Positions 40,029 through 50,059 of a DNA stretch of 64,000 nucleotides are shown piece by piece (position 1 is the first letter of the stretch; each line of letters begins with the position of its first letter). Below the pieces are notes generated by a model. The model made no database searches and had not been told where the DNA came from. It saw nothing but the letters and a program-made list of their open reading frames with translations. The translations under genes were made by a program, and so were the position numbers. Source of the DNA: Deinococcus hopiensis KR-140 (GTDB lineage: Bacteria > Deinococcota > Deinococci > Deinococcales > Deinococcaceae); assembly GCA_943327755.2 (NCBI GenBank), contig CALPYF020000019.1, positions 1 through 64,000 on the forward strand, given 5' to 3'.

Positions 40029-40618
40029 GTGTCGATCCTCAGGGTCGCCACGCCCGCCCACGCGCCGCGCGGCAGGCGCACCACGTCGATCAACAGCAGC
40101 GCCACGCGGCCCGCCGTGACCGTCACCAGCCGCCCGTCCACGCCCGACGCGAACAGCGCCGCCGCCGCGCGGATGGCCTCCGGCTCACCCGGCGCATAGA
40201 GGTCGGCCGCGTTGCCCTCGGCCTCCCGCCGCGACAGGCGCTCCGCGAGCCGGAACGCGGACGGCTTGACCTCCACCTCGACCTCCCCGGTCGGCAGCGG
40301 CAGCAGCCCCAGCCAGTCCACGTGCCCCAGTTCCTCCGGCGTGAACGCGCGCGGCAGGACGAACGGCACGAACGGCGTGTCCGTGTCGCTCGACTCGGTC
40401 AGGCCCTCCAGCGCCGACACCAGCGCCCCGGCAAACGCCACTCCCTCCTGGACGCCCGCCCCGTCCACCGGCTGTCCCGGCTGGCCCTCCCACCCGAATA
40501 CCCCGTCCGGCGACAGGCGACCCGCCACGACCACAGGCGACACCGCCCCGTCCGCCCGGTACGCCACCAGCCGCTCCAGCTGCACCCGCCCGTTCAGATC
40601 CCCGCCCGGTTCCGTCAT
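40025..40618 (-). CDS. unknown protein, first gene coupled to pnuC
   Basis: A 197-residue soluble, acidic protein of no family I recognise. There are no Cys, membrane or signal segments. It has beta-strand-rich ends (VQLERLVAYRADGAVSPVVVAG and GRLVTVTAGRVALLLIDVVRL) around a helical middle. It is joined to pnuC by a GTGA overlap, so it is probably expressed with the nicotinamide riboside genes. A role there is inference from context only. Confidence 0.7.
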   Translation of the reverse strand: MTEPGGDLNGRVQLERLVAYRADGAVSPVVVAGRLSPDGVFGWEGQPGQPVDGAGVQEGVAFAGALVSALEGLTESSDTDTPFVPFVLPRAFTPEELGHVDWLGLLPLPTGEVEVEVKPSAFRLAERLSRREAEGNAADLYAPGEPEAIRAAAALFASGVDGRLVTVTAGRVALLLIDVVRLPRGAWAGVATLRIDT

Positions 40619-40671
40619 GCCGACACTCTGCCGCCTGCGCCCCGCTCCGTCCAGTGAAGATCAGCGGCCGC

Positions 40672-41235
40672 TCACAGAGCGCCACCGAAGAAGCCGCACA
40701 GGGTCGCCACGCCGCGCGCCAGGGGTGTCAGGACCCACACCCGCGCCGGGGTGCTCAGACCATCCGGGCGTTCCTCGCGGGTCAGCAGGCCCAGGCCCGC
40801 CAGCCCCGCCAGCGCCCCCTCGAACTCCAGCCGCGACCAGCCCAGGGGCACGCTGCCGCGCACGGGCAGCGCGTCCGCGAACGGCTCGATGGGGTCGAGC
40901 AGGTCGAACACCTCGCCCAGTGCGTCTATCTCCCGCGCGGACAGGCCCTCCACGATCCGCAGGGCCTGGAAGCGGTCCGGGGTGGGGGAGGGGTGCAGCC
41001 GCGCGCAGCCCGCCAGCGCCCGCGCGATCAGCGCCAGCTTCCCGTCGGACTCCGCGATCTCCGCCGCGCGGTTCGCCTGCATCACGTTCGCCCGGAACGC
41101 CGCCGACCGCACGTACGCCACGTCCACCTGCTCCGCCTCCAGGCCCGCCCGGGCGTCCGCCAGCAGCGGCGACAGCCGCGCCGACACCGGCACATCCAGC
41201 CCGCCCAGCACCGCCAACCCCACAGCTTCCCGCAT
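40672..41235 (-). CDS. unknown protein upstream of pnuC operon
   Basis: A 187-residue protein, mostly helical, not recognised. It ends with a short hydrophobic CGFFGGAL. The central part includes RAAEIAESDGKLALIARALAGCARLHPSPTPDRFQALRIVEGLSAREIDALGEVF, and the C-terminal half (RLEFEGALAGLAGLGLLTREERPDGLS...WVLTPLARGVATL) has the look of a winged-helix module. The start follows TAGAGT by 6 nt. It lies 53 bp before the next gene, so it may head the operon. Confidence 0.68.
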   Translation of the reverse strand: MREAVGLAVLGGLDVPVSARLSPLLADARAGLEAEQVDVAYVRSAAFRANVMQANRAAEIAESDGKLALIARALAGCARLHPSPTPDRFQALRIVEGLSAREIDALGEVFDLLDPIEPFADALPVRGSVPLGWSRLEFEGALAGLAGLGLLTREERPDGLSTPARVWVLTPLARGVATLCGFFGGAL

Positions 41236-41241
41236 CCGCCC

Positions 41242-41247
41242 ACTCTA
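41242..41247 (-). promoter_or_regulatory. -10 element of the pnuC-nadR region operon (leaderless)
   Basis: TAGAGT on the minus strand, 6 nt before the ATG at 41235. Confidence 0.45.
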
Positions 41248-41284
41248 CGGCCCCGCCGTGGCGGCGCGTGCCACACTGACCCGC

Positions 41285-41737
41285 ATGCCCACCCTGCGCC
41301 CCTACCAGCCCGGCGACCGGGCCGCGTGCCTGCACCTGTTCGACGCGAACACCCCCCGCTTTTTCCTGCCGGAAGAACGCCGCGACTTCGAAGGCTGGCT
41401 GGACGGCGAAGAAGGCCCCGCCGAGTACCTCGTCCTCGAAGACGAGGGCGACATCATCGCCTGCGGCGGCCTGTGGTTCAGCCCCGACCCCGCCCGCCCC
41501 GCCGGGTTCGCGTGGGGCATGGTGCACCCCGCCCGGCAGCGGCAGGGCCACGGCCGCACCCTCGCCCAGGCCCGCCTGGACCGCCTGCGCGCCCTGGGCA
41601 TCACGCACGCCACGCTGGACACCAGCCAGCACACCGCGCCGTTCTACGCCCGCCTGGGCTTCCGCGAGGTGGGACGCACCCCCGACGGCTACGGCCCCGG
41701 CCTGCACCGCGTGGACATGGTGGCCGACCTGAACTGA
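41285..41737 (+). CDS. GNAT-family N-acetyltransferase
   Basis: A 150-residue GNAT. The acetyl-CoA loop is VHPARQRQGHGRTL (R/QxxGxG/A), preceded by the strand GFAWGMV and followed by HATLDTSQHTAPFYARLGFREVGRTPDGYGPGLHRVDM, the usual GNAT C-terminus. It probably acetylates a small molecule or protein amine. The start codon has neither a Shine-Dalgarno nor a clear TANNNT hexamer (CACACT is nearest). Divergent from the unknown gene at 40672. Confidence 0.88.
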   Translation: MPTLRPYQPGDRAACLHLFDANTPRFFLPEERRDFEGWLDGEEGPAEYLVLEDEGDIIACGGLWFSPDPARPAGFAWGMVHPARQRQGHGRTLAQARLDRLRALGITHATLDTSQHTAPFYARLGFREVGRTPDGYGPGLHRVDMVADLN

Positions 41738-41770
41738 GGGGTGGCAGCGGCCCGATTACCGTCCCAGCAG

Positions 41771-42952
41771 TCAGCTCAGGAGCCCGCCCAGCGCCGCGCA
41801 GAGCGGCACGACCACCCACGCCGGGACCCGCCCCGCCGTCAGCGCCGCGTAGGCCACCAGCACGCCCGCCAGGTCAGCCGGGCCGCGCACCGCACCCGTG
41901 AACACCGGCGTGTACAGCGCCGCCAGTAGCAGGCCCACCACGCCCGCGTTCACGCCCGCCAGCGCCGCCCGCGCGCCTGCGCGGCCACTCAGCGCGGACC
42001 AGAACGGCAGCGCGCCCAGCATCAGCAGCGCGCCCGGCAGGAAGATGCCCAGCGTGCCCAGCAGTGCCCCCACACCCGCCCCCAGGCCCAGCGCGGGCGC
42101 GGCGGCCGCCCCCAGGTACGACGCGAACGTGAACAGCGGGCCCGGCATGGCGTTCGCCGCGCCGTACCCCGCCACGAACACCCCCTCTGGCAGCAGGTCC
42201 GGCACGAACGCGGGTTCCAGCAGCGGCAGCACCACGTGCCCCCCGCCGAACACCAGCGCGCCCGCCCGGAACGTCGCCCACAGCAGCGCCCAGCCGCCCC
42301 CCAGCGCCGACAGGCCCGCGAGGGTGACCGCCAGCGCCGCGCCCAGCGCCAGCAGCGCACCCCCCGCGCGGCGCGACACCGGCACGCGCAGCGCCCCCGC
42401 CCCGGACACCGCGCCGCTCAGGACCCGCCAGCCGATCAGCGCGCACAGCCCCAGCACCCCCAGCGTGCCCCACCCGCCCGCGCCCGGCCACCACGCGGGC
42501 AGAACCAGCAGCGCCGCCGCCCCGCCCAGCGCCAGTCCCGCCCGCACCCGGTCCGTCACCAGCGCGCCCCACATGCCCGCCACCGCCTGCGCCACGACCG
42601 CTGCGGCCGCCAGCTTCACGCCCTGCACCCACCCCGCCCCGTCCGCCGCGCCGCCCGCCAGCGTCCCGCCCAGCACCGCCATGAGCAGCGCGCTGGGCAG
42701 CGTGAACCCCAGCCACGCCGCGCCCGCCCCCACCCACCCCGCCCGGTGCAGGCCCACCGCCAGCCCCACCTGCGAACTGCTCGGGCCCGGCAGGAAGTTC
42801 GCCACCGCCACCAGCTCCGCGTACTCCGCGTCACCCAGCCACGCGCGCCGCTCCACGAACTCCGTGCGGAAGAAGCCCAGGTGCGCGACCGGCCCCCCGA
42901 AACTCGACAGGCCCAGCCGCAGGAACACCGTGAAGACCTCCAGAGCGCGCAT
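41771..42952 (-). CDS. chrA: ChrA-family chromate transporter
   Basis: A 393-residue membrane protein of the long-chain CHR type, two homologous halves. Half 1 has LRLGLSSFGGPVAHLGFFRTEFV and NFLPGPSSSQVGLAVG; half 2 has FRAGALVFGGGHVVLPLLEPAFV and NAMPGPLFTFASYLG. Such proteins export chromate, probably in exchange or with protons. No ChrB regulator is adjacent. The start is set by TACGCT 7 nt upstream; the long open frame further upstream is non-coding. Confidence 0.92.
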   Translation of the reverse strand: MRALEVFTVFLRLGLSSFGGPVAHLGFFRTEFVERRAWLGDAEYAELVAVANFLPGPSSSQVGLAVGLHRAGWVGAGAAWLGFTLPSALLMAVLGGTLAGGAADGAGWVQGVKLAAAAVVAQAVAGMWGALVTDRVRAGLALGGAAALLVLPAWWPGAGGWGTLGVLGLCALIGWRVLSGAVSGAGALRVPVSRRAGGALLALGAALAVTLAGLSALGGGWALLWATFRAGALVFGGGHVVLPLLEPAFVPDLLPEGVFVAGYGAANAMPGPLFTFASYLGAAAAPALGLGAGVGALLGTLGIFLPGALLMLGALPFWSALSGRAGARAALAGVNAGVVGLLLAALYTPVFTGAVRGPADLAGVLVAYAALTAGRVPAWVVVPLCAALGGLLS

Positions 42953-42959
42953 GCCGAAC

Positions 42960-42965
42960 AGCGTA
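42960..42965 (-). promoter_or_regulatory. -10 element of chrA (leaderless)
   Basis: TACGCT on the minus strand, 7 nt before the ATG at 42952. Confidence 0.5.
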
Positions 42966-43036
42966 CCGGACGGCCCGTCAGGTCCACCCCCAGCCCCGGG
43001 CCGCTCCTCACGCGGGAATGCACGAGAATGCCGGGT

Positions 43037-43828
<792 letters not shown>

Positions 43829-43898
43829 ATCACCCCCTCGGGCCGCGTCAGGGGAGGGTGCCCCGGCGCGGCCCTTCCACGTCCGGGGCCGGGGGGTG

Positions 43899-43927
43899 TT
43901 GACAGTTTCGGCACTCGCCTATAAAGT
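43899..43927 (+). promoter_or_regulatory. promoter of tRNA-Leu
   Basis: TTGACA and TAAAGT separated by 17 bp, about 50 bp before the tRNA. It is the closest match to the sigma-70 consensus in the window. Confidence 0.65.
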
Positions 43928-43975
43928 AAGCGAGCCCTGAAACGCGCCCGAGCGCGGGCGAGAATACCAAAGGTG

Positions 43976-44061
<86 letters not shown>

Positions 44062-44065
44062 CACA

Positions 44066-44097
44066 GAAGACCCCAGCAGCAATGCCGGGGTCTTCCT
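44066..44097 (+). terminator. tRNA-Leu terminator
   Basis: Stem AAGACCCC/GGGGTCTT with inner GCAGCAATGC loop, then TTCCTGTCTT. Confidence 0.75.
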
Positions 44098-44162
44098 GTC
44101 TTGCATGACGATCTAGCAGCGGAGGGGAGACCAGTCCGGCCTCCCCTCCACTGTGGCGTTCC

Positions 44163-45308
<1,146 letters not shown>

Positions 45309-45314
45309 CCGCGC

Positions 45315-45320
45315 AGTGTA
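45315..45320 (-). promoter_or_regulatory. -10 element of GT4 gene (leaderless)
   Basis: TACACT on the minus strand, 6 nt before the GTG at 45308. Confidence 0.45.
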
Positions 45321-45353
45321 GCCCCGCAGGCGTCCCCGCGCGAGCCGGCCCCG

Positions 45354-45359
45354 TATCCT
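45354..45359 (+). promoter_or_regulatory. -10 element of hisA (leaderless)
   Basis: TATCCT, 7 nt before the ATG at 45367. Confidence 0.5.
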
Positions 45360-45366
45360 GTGGCCC

Positions 45367-46080
45367 ATGCAAGAGCCGCTCATCATTCCCTGCGTGGACA
45401 TCCAGTCCGGGCGCGCCGTGCGCCTGTTCGAGGGCGACCCGGACCGCGAGACCGTGTACTTCGACTCCCCCCTGGACGCCGCCCGCCACTGGGTGGGCCT
45501 GGGTGCGGGCCTCGTGCACCTCGTGGACCTGGACGCCGCCACGGGCCGCGGCGAGAACCGCGCCGTGATCGCGCAGATCACGCAGGAACTCGGCGTGCCG
45601 GTCGAGGTGGGCGGCGGCATCCGCAGCCGCGAGGCGGCCGAGGAGCTGCTGCGCCTGGGCGTGGACCGCGTCGTGATCGGCACCGCCGCCGTGAAGCAGC
45701 CGGAACTCGTGCGGGAATTGATCGCCGCGCACGGCCCCGAACGCGTGGTCGTCAGCCTGGACGCACGCGGGCTGGAGGTCGCCACGCACGGCTGGGCGCA
45801 GGGAAGCGGCGTGATGGTCGCCGACCTGACCCCCACCCTGGCCGACGCGGGCCTGGAAACGCTGATCTTCACGGACGTCACCCGCGACGGCACGCTACGC
45901 GGCCTGAACCGCGACCTCATGGCGCAGGTCCGCCGTCTCTGGACGAACACCCTGATCGTGGGCGGCGGCGTCGCCAACCTCGACGACGTGCGCCTGCTGC
46001 GCGAGGAACACATCGAGGGGGCCATCGTGGGCCGCGCCATCTACGAGGGCACCCTGCCGTTCCCCGCCGCGCTCGACTGA
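45367..46080 (+). CDS. hisA: ProFAR isomerase HisA
   Basis: A 237-residue TIM barrel of histidine biosynthesis, the Amadori isomerase for ProFAR to PRFAR. The catalytic Asp pair lies in IIPCVDIQSGRAVRL (about residue 11) and FTDVTRDGTLRG (about residue 165-173). Phosphate-binding Gly segments are VEVGGGIRS and IVGGGVAN. No other his gene is near, so the pathway is scattered in this genome. Its TGA stop is the first part of the following family B element. Confidence 0.95.
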   Translation: MQEPLIIPCVDIQSGRAVRLFEGDPDRETVYFDSPLDAARHWVGLGAGLVHLVDLDAATGRGENRAVIAQITQELGVPVEVGGGIRSREAAEELLRLGVDRVVIGTAAVKQPELVRELIAAHGPERVVVSLDARGLEVATHGWAQGSGVMVADLTPTLADAGLETLIFTDVTRDGTLRGLNRDLMAQVRRLWTNTLIVGGGVANLDDVRLLREEHIEGAIVGRAIYEGTLPFPAALD

Positions 46081-46213
46081 TACGGATTCCGTTTGTTTCG
46101 TTGACAGATCGGAACACCACCGATCTGCCAACTCCACGTCCGGAACCCGTTTCTCTCCTACTCGCTCTGCTCGGGTTGAAAGATTTTGCAAACCTTTCAA
46201 CCGGAGTCCGTAT
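46080..46213 (+). repeat. MITE-like repeat, family B copy 4 (best-defined ends)
   Basis: A 134-bp element with 12-bp terminal inverted repeats matching at 11 positions: ATACGGATTCCG (46080-46091) and the complement of CGGAGTCCGTAT (46202-46213). Inside are the two hairpins of the family (GTTGACAGATCGG/CCGATCTGCCAAC and GTTGAAAGATTT/AAACCTTTCAAC). It starts within the hisA stop codon. Confidence 0.85.
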
Positions 46214-46275
46214 GATCCGCCGGACAGGGAGCGGGGCGGAGGTCGTGGGTCACCTCCGCCCCGCTCCCTGTGCCC

Positions 46276-47445
46276 TTACCTGCGGCGGCCGCCGGTGATG
46301 CCCAGCAGGCGCAGCACGATCACGACGGGCACGGCGAGCACGGCGGTCACGGCGTTCCACAGGGCGGCGCGGACGGTGGGGAGCATGCGGCCCTCCTCGC
46401 GGCGCGGCACCTGCTTGAGCACGCGCGGAAGTTTCGGGACGGTCACGCCCAGCACGCGGCCCCGGGCGTCCTGCGCGGGGCGCCCGGCGGCGTCCTTCGC
46501 GTCGCGTTCCTGGGCGCTCTCGGTGGGGTCGATGTCCACGCCCTGCGCGGCCAGCGCTTCCTTCTTCGCGGTGTTCGCGGCGCCCCCGGCGTGCGTGCCG
46601 AACTTCTGCGAGTACACCCAGGTCACTTCCGCGCCGAAGAAGAAGATCATCGCGGAATAGTAGATCCACAGCAGCAGCACGATCAGGGTCGCGGCGGCCC
46701 CGAAGGCGCTGCCGGGCGCCGCCTGCCCCAGGTACAGGCCGATGCCCAGCTGCCCCAGCGTGAATAGAGTGGACGTGAAGAAGCCCCCCACCCACACCTC
46801 GTGCCACTGGAGTTTCACGTCGGGCAGCACCTTGTACACGCCCGCGAAGACCGGCGCGAGGAACAGCGTGGACAGCAGCGCCGTGCCCAGCCGCACGAAG
46901 AACGCGCCCGCGCCGATGGTGTCCCCCAGGCTCTGCGCGATGGCGGACAGGTAGGTGTTCAGGCCCAGGAACACGATCAGCAGCAGGCCGATGGCGATGA
47001 TCATCAGGAACGACTTCACGCGCGTCCACAGGATGTTCACGATGCCCTGCGGCGGGGCCGGGTCGGCGCCCCACATGGAGTTCAGGGCGTCCTGCACCTG
47101 CACGAACAGGCCGGTGGCGCCCATGAACAGCGTCACGAACGCCGCGATGGTCGCCACGAGGCTCCCCTTGAGCAGGCTGTCGGGTTTGATCAGGCCGCGC
47201 AGGAACTCGGCGGTGTCGGTGCCGAGGTTCTGCGACACCAGCCCCGCCGGGCCGAACAGCTGATCCAGGACCGCCGAGTCGGTCAGGAACCGCCCAGCGA
47301 CCGCCACGGCCAGCAGGAGGAGCGGCGCGATGCTGAACATGGCGTAGTAGGCGATCGCGGCGGCGAGGCGCGGGGCCTTGTCCTGCCCGAAGGCCAGGAA
47401 GGCCTCGCGCAGCAGGGTGAACAGGTCGGCAGGCTTGAGCCTCAT
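46276..47445 (-). CDS. YihY/virulence factor BrkB family membrane protein
   Basis: A 389-residue membrane protein. Residues about 1-280 hold six hydrophobic segments in BrkB order, with the family signatures AAAIAYYAMFSIAPLLLLAVA, NILWTRVKSFLMIIAIG and WIYYSAMIFFFGAEVTWVYSQ. The C-terminal 110 residues are cytoplasmic and charged, and end with a short hydrophobic tail segment before RRR. Despite earlier annotation as RNase BN, the family has no nuclease motif; its function is unknown. The start follows TAGACT by 6 nt. Confidence 0.88.
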   Translation of the reverse strand: MRLKPADLFTLLREAFLAFGQDKAPRLAAAIAYYAMFSIAPLLLLAVAVAGRFLTDSAVLDQLFGPAGLVSQNLGTDTAEFLRGLIKPDSLLKGSLVATIAAFVTLFMGATGLFVQVQDALNSMWGADPAPPQGIVNILWTRVKSFLMIIAIGLLLIVFLGLNTYLSAIAQSLGDTIGAGAFFVRLGTALLSTLFLAPVFAGVYKVLPDVKLQWHEVWVGGFFTSTLFTLGQLGIGLYLGQAAPGSAFGAAATLIVLLLWIYYSAMIFFFGAEVTWVYSQKFGTHAGGAANTAKKEALAAQGVDIDPTESAQERDAKDAAGRPAQDARGRVLGVTVPKLPRVLKQVPRREEGRMLPTVRAALWNAVTAVLAVPVVIVLRLLGITGGRRR

Positions 47446-47451
47446 CCCGGC

Positions 47452-47457
47452 AGTCTA
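47452..47457 (-). promoter_or_regulatory. -10 element of BrkB gene (leaderless)
   Basis: TAGACT on the minus strand, 6 nt before the ATG at 47445. Confidence 0.45.
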
Positions 47458-47523
47458 CGGACGCGCGCGGCAGGTGTCCGCAGGAGAGGGATTCACGCTT
47501 TTCCCATACTGCCCCGGCCCTGC

Positions 47524-47529
47524 TAGCCT
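47524..47529 (+). promoter_or_regulatory. -10 element of thioesterase-like gene (leaderless)
   Basis: TAGCCT, 7 nt before the ATG at 47537. Confidence 0.45.
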
Positions 47530-47536
47530 GCCCCTC

Positions 47537-47959
47537 ATGCACGCCATCCCGGAAGGCTTCACGCAGACCCTGACCGTGACCGTCACCGACGACATGACCG
47601 TCAGTTTTGGCGAACTGGGCCGCCTGCACCCCGTGTACGCCACGTACTGGATGGCCAAACACTTCGAGGAGGCCGGGCGCAAGATCATCCTGCCCTTCCT
47701 GGAAGACGGCGAGGGCGGCATCGGGACGCAGGTGGACGTCACGCACACCGCGTCCGCGCTGCCCGGCATGACCGTCACCGTGACCGCCACCTTCGACCGG
47801 ATGGAGGGCCGGCGCATCGTCGCCCGGATGCGCGCCGTGAACGAACTCGGCGACGAGATCGGACACGGCAGCACCACCCAGATGGTCCTGCCGCAGGCGC
47901 GCATCGACGCGGGGTTCGACACGCTGCGCGCCCGCTGGGCTGAGAGGGGGAATGGTTGA
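47537..47959 (+). CDS. hot-dog fold thioesterase-like protein
   Basis: A 140-residue single-domain protein with the hot-dog pattern: a Tyr-rich helix (HPVYATYWMAKHFEEAGRKIILPFLEDGEGGIGTQVDVTHTASALPG) followed by long beta strands (MTVTVTATFDRMEGRRIVARMRAVNE). The THTA and GHGSTTQM segments resemble FlK-type (fluoroacetyl-CoA) thioesterases. It probably hydrolyses an acyl-CoA or acts as a salvage thioesterase. Its end runs into half of a GGTTGATGG-type repeat. Confidence 0.75.
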   Translation: MHAIPEGFTQTLTVTVTDDMTVSFGELGRLHPVYATYWMAKHFEEAGRKIILPFLEDGEGGIGTQVDVTHTASALPGMTVTVTATFDRMEGRRIVARMRAVNELGDEIGHGSTTQMVLPQARIDAGFDTLRARWAERGNG

Positions 47960-48094
47960 TGGGTGATGGAGAGGGGGCCGGTTCCCGCCTCTGCCGGCCT
48001 TCTGTTCACAGGATGAACTGACGTCCCCTGCGGTCTGGGCGGCGGCGTGCGTTTCGTGCGCGGCTTTCCTGGACCGGGTGCAGTGGGGGGCCGC

Positions 48095-48100
48095 TATGCT
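48095..48100 (+). promoter_or_regulatory. -10 element of malic enzyme gene (leaderless)
   Basis: TATGCT, 8 nt before the ATG at 48109, in the same GCCGCTATGCT context as mutS2. Confidence 0.5.
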
Positions 48101-48108
48101 GGAGCGTC

Positions 48109-49845
48109 ATGCCGAAATCTCTTCCCGTGTCCCGGTACTACGACGTGCAGCGCGATGAGGCCGGTCAGCGCTTCATCCGCGTGAACGTGACGGGCCTGGC
48201 CCTGCTGCAAAACCCCCTGCTGAACAAGACCACCGCGTTCACCCCCCAGGAGCGGCGCGAGCTGGATCTCGAGGGCCTCGTGCCGCCCCACACCAGCACC
48301 TTCGAGGAGCAGAAGGAACGCACGTACCTGCGCTACCTGAAGTGCGGCTCCGACCTGGAAAAGCACGAGTACCTGCGCGCCCTGCAGGACCGCAACGAGG
48401 TGCTGTTCTACGCGATCCTCGAAGATCACCTCGAGGAGATGCTGCCGATCATCTACACGCCCACCGTGGGCGAGGCGGTGCGGAACTACTCCAGCAACTA
48501 CCGCTACCCGCGCGGCTTCACGGTCAGCACCGGCGACATCGACCGGGTGGACGACATGCTGGAGAACGTCACCGTGAACGACGTGCGCATGATCGTCGCG
48601 ACCGACAGCAGCGCCATCCTGGGCATCGGCGACCAGGGCTTCGGCGGCATGGCGATCAGCATCGGCAAGCTGTCCCTGTACACCGCCGCCGGGGGCGTCG
48701 GGCCGGACAAGACCCTGCCCGTGGAACTGGACGTCGGCACGAACCGCCAGGACCTGATCGACGACCCGCTGTACCTGGGCGTGCACCACCAGCGCCTGAC
48801 CGGCGCCGAGTACGACGAGTTCCTCGACGCGTTCGTGGAGGCCGTGTCGCACCGCTACCCGAAGGCGATCATCCAGTGGGAGGACTTCAGCCGCGGCACC
48901 GCCTTCCGCGTGCTAGAACGCTACCGCCGCGTGGTGCCCAGCTTCAACGACGACATCCAGGGCACGGGCGCCATGGCGCTGGCGGGCCTGATGCGCGCCG
49001 CGCAGATCAAGGGCGAGCGGCTGGAGGACCAGGTGTTCGTGATCGTCGGCGCGGGCGCCGCCGGGATCGGCGTGGCCATGGCGATCCGGCAGGGCCTGAT
49101 GACCTGGGGCGGCCTGAGCCACGCTGACGCGAACGCCCGCGTGTTCGTCGTGGACCGCCACGGCCTGCTCATGCACGGCCAGCCGGACCTGGAGGAACAG
49201 CAGCTCAGCTTCGTGCGCCGCCCCGAGGACCTCGCGGGCTGGACCTACGAGGGCGAGTACCCGGGCATGCACGACGTCCTCGTGAACGCGCGCGCCACGG
49301 CGCTGCTGGGCTTCACCGGCGTGCCCGGCCTGTTCCGCCAGGAGAGCATCCAGGCGATGCTGGAGAGCACCCCGCGGCCCATCGTGTTCCCGCTCAGCAA
49401 CCCCAGCAGCCACGTCGAGGCGCGCCCCGCCGACGTCATCCACTGGACGCACGGCGGCGCCATCGTCGCCTCCGGCAGCCCCTTCCCCGACGTCGAGTAC
49501 GACGGGCAGCGCCACCCCATCGGGCAGGGCAACAACGCGTTCATCTTCCCCGGTCTGGGCTTCGGCGCGATCGCCAGCCGCGCCCGCGAGATCACCGACA
49601 CCATGGTCATGGAAGCCGCCCGCACCCTGGCCGAATTCACCGCGCAGTACGGCGAGCGCGTGTACCCGCCCATCAGCGACCTGCGCGAACTGAGCATCCA
49701 GGTGGCCGTGAACGTCGCCCTGCAAAGCATCCGCGACGGCGTGTGCGCCGAACGCCGCATCCGCAACATGACCAGGGACGAACTCGAACAGGTCATCCGA
49801 GACCGCGCCTGGGAACCCCGTTACCTCCCACTGCGGAAGGGGTGA
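48109..49845 (+). CDS. NAD-dependent malic enzyme
   Basis: A 578-residue large-type malic enzyme that decarboxylates malate to pyruvate. Motifs: IIYTPTVGEAVRNYSSNYRYPRGF near residue 110-135, PSFNDDIQGTGAMALAG (metal-binding Asp) near 270-290, and the dinucleotide loop VIVGAGAAGIGVAMA. The length of about 580 and the FNDDIQGT form fit the MaeA-type NAD+-preferring enzyme over the shorter NADP forms. Stands alone; followed by a palindromic repeat. Confidence 0.93.
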   Translation: MPKSLPVSRYYDVQRDEAGQRFIRVNVTGLALLQNPLLNKTTAFTPQERRELDLEGLVPPHTSTFEEQKERTYLRYLKCGSDLEKHEYLRALQDRNEVLFYAILEDHLEEMLPIIYTPTVGEAVRNYSSNYRYPRGFTVSTGDIDRVDDMLENVTVNDVRMIVATDSSAILGIGDQGFGGMAISIGKLSLYTAAGGVGPDKTLPVELDVGTNRQDLIDDPLYLGVHHQRLTGAEYDEFLDAFVEAVSHRYPKAIIQWEDFSRGTAFRVLERYRRVVPSFNDDIQGTGAMALAGLMRAAQIKGERLEDQVFVIVGAGAAGIGVAMAIRQGLMTWGGLSHADANARVFVVDRHGLLMHGQPDLEEQQLSFVRRPEDLAGWTYEGEYPGMHDVLVNARATALLGFTGVPGLFRQESIQAMLESTPRPIVFPLSNPSSHVEARPADVIHWTHGGAIVASGSPFPDVEYDGQRHPIGQGNNAFIFPGLGFGAIASRAREITDTMVMEAARTLAEFTAQYGERVYPPISDLRELSIQVAVNVALQSIRDGVCAERRIRNMTRDELEQVIRDRAWEPRYLPLRKG

Positions 49846-49910
49846 TGGTTGATGGTCGAAAGTTGATTGAGGAGGGTCACTCCCATCACCCATCAACCTT
49901 CAACCCTTCC
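49835..49910. repeat. palindromic heptamer-type repeat, family C copy 2
   Basis: GAAGGGGTGATGGTTGATGG on the left and the complement of CATCACCCATCAACCTTCAACCC on the right, surrounding GGAGGGTCACTCCC. Same heptamer logic as 36611-36708; overlaps the malic enzyme stop. Confidence 0.6.
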
Positions 49911-49942
49911 CCCCGTCACTGCGCCCTGCCTACCCTGGGCTC

Positions 49943-49948
49943 TAGAAT
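49943..49948 (+). promoter_or_regulatory. -10 element of the dnaX upstream ORF (leaderless)
   Basis: TAGAAT, 6 nt before a GTG at 49955 that opens a 34-codon ORF. Confidence 0.5.
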
Positions 49949-49954
49949 GGTGAG

Positions 49955-50059
49955 GTGAAGCGGCGTGCATGCAGGGTGGGGCTTGAGTTGAGCGGCGACA
50001 GGCCGCGGGGTTCAGCGTTCGAGCCGCTCCTGCGCCGCGCCTCCCGGGGGCGCGCGTGA
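49955..50059 (+). CDS. small leaderless upstream ORF coupled to dnaX
   Basis: A 34-codon ORF with a GTG start 6 nt after a TAGAAT hexamer. Its TGA stop overlaps the dnaX GTG (GTGA at 50056-50059), so ribosomes finishing it would be positioned to start dnaX, which has no good Shine-Dalgarno of its own. The peptide starts VKRRACRVGLELSG and is basic (nine Arg, one Lys) with no hydrophobic segment. Whether the peptide matters or only its translation does cannot be judged from sequence. Too short to be certain that it is translated. Confidence 0.5.
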   Translation: MKRRACRVGLELSGDRPRGSAFEPLLRRASRGRA

